Of a stretch of DNA of 8,779 bases, positions 6,313-8,779 are shown in pieces. The stretch lies in assembly GCA_934630485.1 (NCBI GenBank), contig CAKTWD010000070.1:1-8779 (forward strand). Reading direction: 5' to 3'. This stretch comes from an uncultured Eggerthellaceae bacterium. GTDB taxonomy: Bacteria > Actinomycetota > Coriobacteriia > Coriobacteriales > Eggerthellaceae. Within the stretch, counting starts at the first letter, position 1, and every line of letters starts with the position of its first letter. A program made the translations under genes and the position numbers. The notes under the pieces were generated by a model. That model did not search any database, had not been told where the DNA came from, and saw only the letters and a program-made list of their open reading frames with translations.

Positions 6313-7197
6313 ATGTGGGGTTTGTTTTTTTGTGCTGCGCTAGTGGGAGCGGCTTTTCTTTATATACCAGGGTTCCTTGTCTTGCGGGGATTCCGCGTTA
6401 GTTTCTCTTTCGCGTTTGCATTTGCTCCTCTTATAGGAATCCCGGCTACTGTAGCAATGACCTTTGTATACTCGCTCATTGGCGTTCAGAGCAGCTGGGC
6501 AAGCGTGCTATTTCCTCAACTTGCGTTTGGTGTGATTCTGTTTCTTCTAGGTAAGCATCGCGCTGCTTCTTCTAGGGAGTCATTGTTTGCGGAAGGCGAT
6601 CGCGTGACGCTTGGTTTTGACCCAAGGTCGTTGTTGCTATACGTTGCCGTCGGCATTGTTGTGTCTTCGGTGATGTTTGTTTCGTTCCTGCAGGAACCAA
6701 TTAGTTTTGCGCAGGAATACGACAACGTTGTTCATTTGGGGTCGATTCGAAGTTTCGTAGAATCCGGCAACTGGTCTCCGTTTGGCACCTCGCTGTACGT
6801 TGGGGATATCGATTCGGGATTGAATCCTCTTCCAGGAACAGGGTTCTATCCGCCTGCTTGGTACGACGTTGCTGCGTTTATGGTCAGCTTGCTTGGCGTG
6901 CCCATCGTTCTTTCCGTTAATGCTGCTAATTTTGTTTTTGCCGGGATTGTTTTTCCGATGGGTGTTTTCGCATTTATGAGCGTTGTTTTTGAGGAGCGTC
7001 GTGACGTGGTGCGCTGGGGAGCTGCCTGTGCCCTCGCATTTTCCTCTTTCCCGTGGATGACGATCGCATGGGGACCTCTTTTCCCTAATACGGCCGCTTT
7101 TTGTTTGGTGCCGCTTGTCGCTACTTTATTTGTGCTCCTGTTCAGGGGGGGTTGCTCGCTAGGTCGCGAATCGGGTTCGCGTTGTTGTTCGTCGTAG
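6313..7197 (+). CDS. N-terminal reading frame of the DUF6541-like protein (294 aa)
   Basis: Starts at ATG 6313. Membrane helices are visible at about 2-24, 31-56, 60-80 and 104-125, followed by an outside loop with E135, Y136, D137 and H141. These acidic residues in the first large loop recall the metal/donor-binding site of GT-C enzymes. The loop continues to YPPAWYD (179-185). Three or four more helices follow, up to LFVLLFRG near 278. After the G tract this frame adds about 16 unrelated polar residues (GCSLGRESGSRCCSS) and stops at TAG 7195-7197, the expected result of leaving the native frame. Without a frame switch this truncated membrane protein would be the only product. Confidence 0.7.
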   Translation: MWGLFFCAALVGAAFLYIPGFLVLRGFRVSFSFAFAFAPLIGIPATVAMTFVYSLIGVQSSWASVLFPQLAFGVILFLLGKHRAASSRESLFAEGDRVTLGFDPRSLLLYVAVGIVVSSVMFVSFLQEPISFAQEYDNVVHLGSIRSFVESGNWSPFGTSLYVGDIDSGLNPLPGTGFYPPAWYDVAAFMVSLLGVPIVLSVNAANFVFAGIVFPMGVFAFMSVVFEERRDVVRWGAACALAFSSFPWMTIAWGPLFPNTAAFCLVPLVATLFVLLFRGGCSLGRESGSRCCSS

Positions 7198-8399
7198 GCG
7201 TTGTAGCGCTTGCGTTCACTCAGCCCAACGCTGTGTTCACTGTTGGTGTTTGGTTGATTCCATTTCTAACCTATCGCGCCTCGTTTGCTGCTGATTTGGT
7301 TCGCAGAGATGGCAAGGCCCATCGAGGCCTCCGCGTGCTGTTCGTCGTTGCGGCGCTGGTTGCAATTGGGCTTATTTGGTTTGCGGCGTACTGCCTGCCT
7401 TTCTTGCAGGCGGTGGTTCAGCATTCTTGGATTGCGGTGCAGTCTAAGCCCCAGGCATTTGTGAGTGCGTTGACTTTAGGTTTCATGAGCAAGGGGACTC
7501 AGCTTGTTCTTATGATCTTTGTGATTATTGGGGCGGCCTTGACGCTCAAGAGGCGAGAGTGGCTGTGGTTGTCCTTTGCGTTCGCGATAGCTTGTGGCTT
7601 GTTCGTGGTTGATGTGTCGTCTGATGGGCCGTTACAACATTTGCTGACGGGGTTTTGGTACACCGATTACTATCGTGTGGCCGCGATGGCTGCGATGTTC
7701 GGTATCCCTTTGGCCAGTCTGGGGATTGCCGAAGTTTCAAGTGGGATCTCGGCTCTTTTTGCGCGCTTGCGACATGTGGAAGTGCGTTTGTCTTCGGTTG
7801 TCTCGGTTGCGCTTTGCTTTGTTTTGCTATTAGCGGGAAATGCCATCTCGATCCCAGCGGTATCCGATAGTTCGCCGGAGGGTACCCCTCGGCTTGGAAA
7901 GAGCTCGTTTTACTCGGTTTGGCAGCAGCTGTATCGAGAGAACAACGTCGATTATATTTACACCACTGAAGAGAAGGAATTTGTTAAGGAAGCTAAGCAG
8001 CTCATTCCTGACGGCGCGCTTGTCATCAACAACCCCAATGATGGCAGTTGCTTCTGTTACGTGGTTGATGACATGCGCGTCTATTATCGCTACCTTCGTG
8101 CGTACGGAGAGGGTGGAGAGAGCGCGGATAGTGAGCTGATTCGCAGCCGTTTGGATATGATTGCCCATGACGAACAGGTTAATCAGGCTGTTAGGAACAT
8201 TGGTGCGGAATACGTACTTTTGCTCGATCAGGGGCGAGAGAACGATCCTGCTGATCCAGACAGCTTCTTCTTTTTCACGTATGAAAGGAAGGGCCTATGG
8301 AGCGGAATCGACTTGGTGAGCGATACCACGCCTGGATTTGAGGTGGTTCTATCCCGAAACGATATGCGCTTGTATCGCATAACCGCTATCGAGGAATAA
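7101..8399 (+). CDS. C-terminal reading frame of the DUF6541-like protein
   Basis: Open from 7101 (TTG), but meaningful protein begins only at about 7152: the residues before it are the out-of-frame reading of the upstream half. It contains about seven helices (for example GFALLFVVGVVALAF, RVLFVVAALVAIGLIWF, LVLMIFVIIGAAL, SSVVSVALCFVLLLAG). WYTDYYRVAAMA precedes a late helix, recalling a W-Y-x-D-x-x-R motif I associate with DUF6541 proteins. From about 7860 to 8396 lies a soluble, probably extracytoplasmic domain with NNPNDGSCFCYVV and EYVLLLDQG. No ribosome binding site with normal spacing precedes any start here, which argues against independent translation. Confidence 0.65.
   Translation: MFGAACRYFICAPVQGGLLARSRIGFALLFVVGVVALAFTQPNAVFTVGVWLIPFLTYRASFAADLVRRDGKAHRGLRVLFVVAALVAIGLIWFAAYCLPFLQAVVQHSWIAVQSKPQAFVSALTLGFMSKGTQLVLMIFVIIGAALTLKRREWLWLSFAFAIACGLFVVDVSSDGPLQHLLTGFWYTDYYRVAAMAAMFGIPLASLGIAEVSSGISALFARLRHVEVRLSSVVSVALCFVLLLAGNAISIPAVSDSSPEGTPRLGKSSFYSVWQQLYRENNVDYIYTTEEKEFVKEAKQLIPDGALVINNPNDGSCFCYVVDDMRVYYRYLRAYGEGGESADSELIRSRLDMIAHDEQVNQAVRNIGAEYVLLLDQGRENDPADPDSFFFFTYERKGLWSGIDLVSDTTPGFEVVLSRNDMRLYRITAIEE
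7145..7151 (+). repeat. G7 homopolymer at the frame junction
   Basis: Seven G lie exactly where coding sense changes frame. Read in the first frame the bases are AGG GGG GGT, so 7146-7152 forms the heptamer G GGG GGT, a valid X XXY YYZ pattern for -1 slippage, and a -1 slip puts the ribosome on TTG 7152 in the downstream frame. A perfect hairpin CGCGAA/TTCGCG (7165-7170 with 7176-7181, loop TCGGG) starts 12 bases after the heptamer. Confidence 0.8.
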
Positions 8400-8412
8400 G
8401 GCCCTAGCCGCT

Positions 8413-8440
8413 AAGCCGGTGCCCTTTGGGTCGCCGGCTT
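8413..8440 (+). terminator. Hairpin terminator between convergent membrane-protein genes
   Basis: AAGCCGG (8413-8419) pairs with CCGGCTT (8434-8440). Inside it CCC (8422-8424) can pair with GGG (8428-8430) around a TTT loop with a one-base bulge. TATTTAT follows on the plus strand, so it mainly ends the DUF6541-like transcript. It abuts the stop codon of the convergent minus-strand gene and may serve that gene weakly. Confidence 0.7.
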
Positions 8441-8779
8441 TATTTATCGTCTTCGGCAATTCCGTTCAGGGAAACGGCTAGAGCAAGCGGGATGAGAGCG
8501 AACACGGGGAGGGCGTATCGGCTCATTACGATTGGCGAAATGAAAAGGATCGCCATTGATGCGTACATAGGAGCTAATGCGACAAGGCCGAGGGTTCTTT
8601 TGCGTGAAGTTGCTGAAACCAGCGTGAGTGCAAGTGGGATCCATGTTGCGTAAAGCGCGACACTGAACAGAAGATTGATGCCTGGAACTGCCTCTATTCG
8701 ATAGAGACAGTTCGTAATGGCCGTACGGGTTTCCTGAAGGTATTCGGGAGCGTGATAGTTGAGGGAGTCTCCTACCTGT
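8440..8779 (-). CDS. C-terminal part of a polytopic membrane protein, DUF6020-like (5' end outside window)
   Basis: The minus strand is open from the right edge (first full codon at 8778) to TAA at 8442-8440, giving 112 residues with no start codon expected inside the window. The protein shows a short loop (HAPEYLQETR), then helices INLLFSVALYATWIPLAL, LGLVALAPMYASMAILFISP and SRYALPVFALIPLALAVSL, and a polar tail EDDK. The ending SRYALPVFALIPL resembles the FRYALP motif at the C-terminus of DUF6020 and related surface-polysaccharide membrane proteins. That family call is tentative; the hydrophobic pattern makes the coding assignment itself firm. It converges on the DUF6541-like gene across a 40-base gap, consistent with a surface-glycan region continuing to the right. 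Confidence 0.7.
   Translation of the reverse strand, partial: QVGDSLNYHAPEYLQETRTAITNCLYRIEAVPGINLLFSVALYATWIPLALTLVSATSRKRTLGLVALAPMYASMAILFISPIVMSRYALPVFALIPLALAVSLNGIAEDDK

Larger units (their letters stand above)
6313..8399 (+). pseudogene. DUF6541-like polytopic membrane protein, split into two frames at a G7 tract
   Basis: Both frames together describe one protein of about 695 aa: an N-terminal block of membrane helices, a large extracytoplasmic loop, more helices, then a soluble C-terminal domain of about 150 residues. This layout and the motifs EYDNVVH, FYPPAWYD, TQPNAVF and WYTDYYRVAA resemble DUF6541 proteins, which look like GT-C-type membrane glycosyltransferases and often sit in surface-glycan loci of Actinobacteria. 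The function is inferred. Reading passes from the first frame to the -1 frame at GGGGGGG (7145-7151), giving FRGG joined to LLARSR. One more G (eight) or two fewer (five) would restore one continuous frame. Codon use and hydrophobicity stay coherent on both sides, so any loss is recent or the switch is functional. Alternatives to a dead gene are phase variation, -1 ribosomal frameshifting and a sequencing error. Confidence 0.75.

Noticed and set aside
1..8779. CRISPR array, rRNA or tRNA genes
   Set aside because: No regularly spaced direct repeats and no rRNA or complete tRNA-like sequence seen on either strand by eye.

Overview
The window looks like chromosomal DNA of a host-associated actinobacterium of the class Coriobacteriia, most likely Eggerthellales. 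This is inferred from family-level resemblance of the proteins (a FolC with an FDPVAYIN-like N-terminus, DUF6541/DUF6020-type envelope proteins, an IS110 transposase beginning MNNTTPFVG) and from a moderately high GC content judged by eye. No database search was possible.

Layout. Positions 3-1445 (+) hold folC, open at the left edge. After a 211-base gap, a two-gene envelope operon runs from 1657 to 5588 (+). Its first gene encodes a secreted two-enzyme peptidoglycan hydrolase (N-acetylmuramoyl-L-alanine amidase plus glucosaminidase, with a C-terminal accessory domain). Two bases later comes a membrane-anchored protein with two copies of an SH3-like module, each ending in a Tyr/Gly-rich tail. 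A strong hairpin with a T-tract (5649-5711) closes this operon. Positions 5712-6312 contain no intact gene: they hold an inverted repeat, a frameshifted N-terminal remnant of an IS110-family transposase on the minus strand, a potentially structured region covering its ribosome binding site, and a second strong hairpin. Positions 6313-8399 (+) encode a DUF6541-like polytopic membrane protein split into two reading frames at a run of seven G. A hairpin terminator (8413-8440) separates it from a convergent minus-strand gene (8440-8779, cut by the right edge) encoding the C-terminus of another polytopic membrane protein, DUF6020-like.

How it fits together. Apart from folC, the window is about the cell envelope: a peptidoglycan hydrolase and a surface SH3 protein that are probably co-expressed and may act together, followed by two membrane proteins of types usually tied to surface glycan assembly. 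The most interesting point is the frame junction in the DUF6541-like gene. A G7 tract lies exactly where the frame changes, it forms a -1 slippery heptamer (G GGG GGT), and a perfect 6-bp hairpin follows. Phase variation, programmed frameshifting, simple decay and sequencing error all remain possible.
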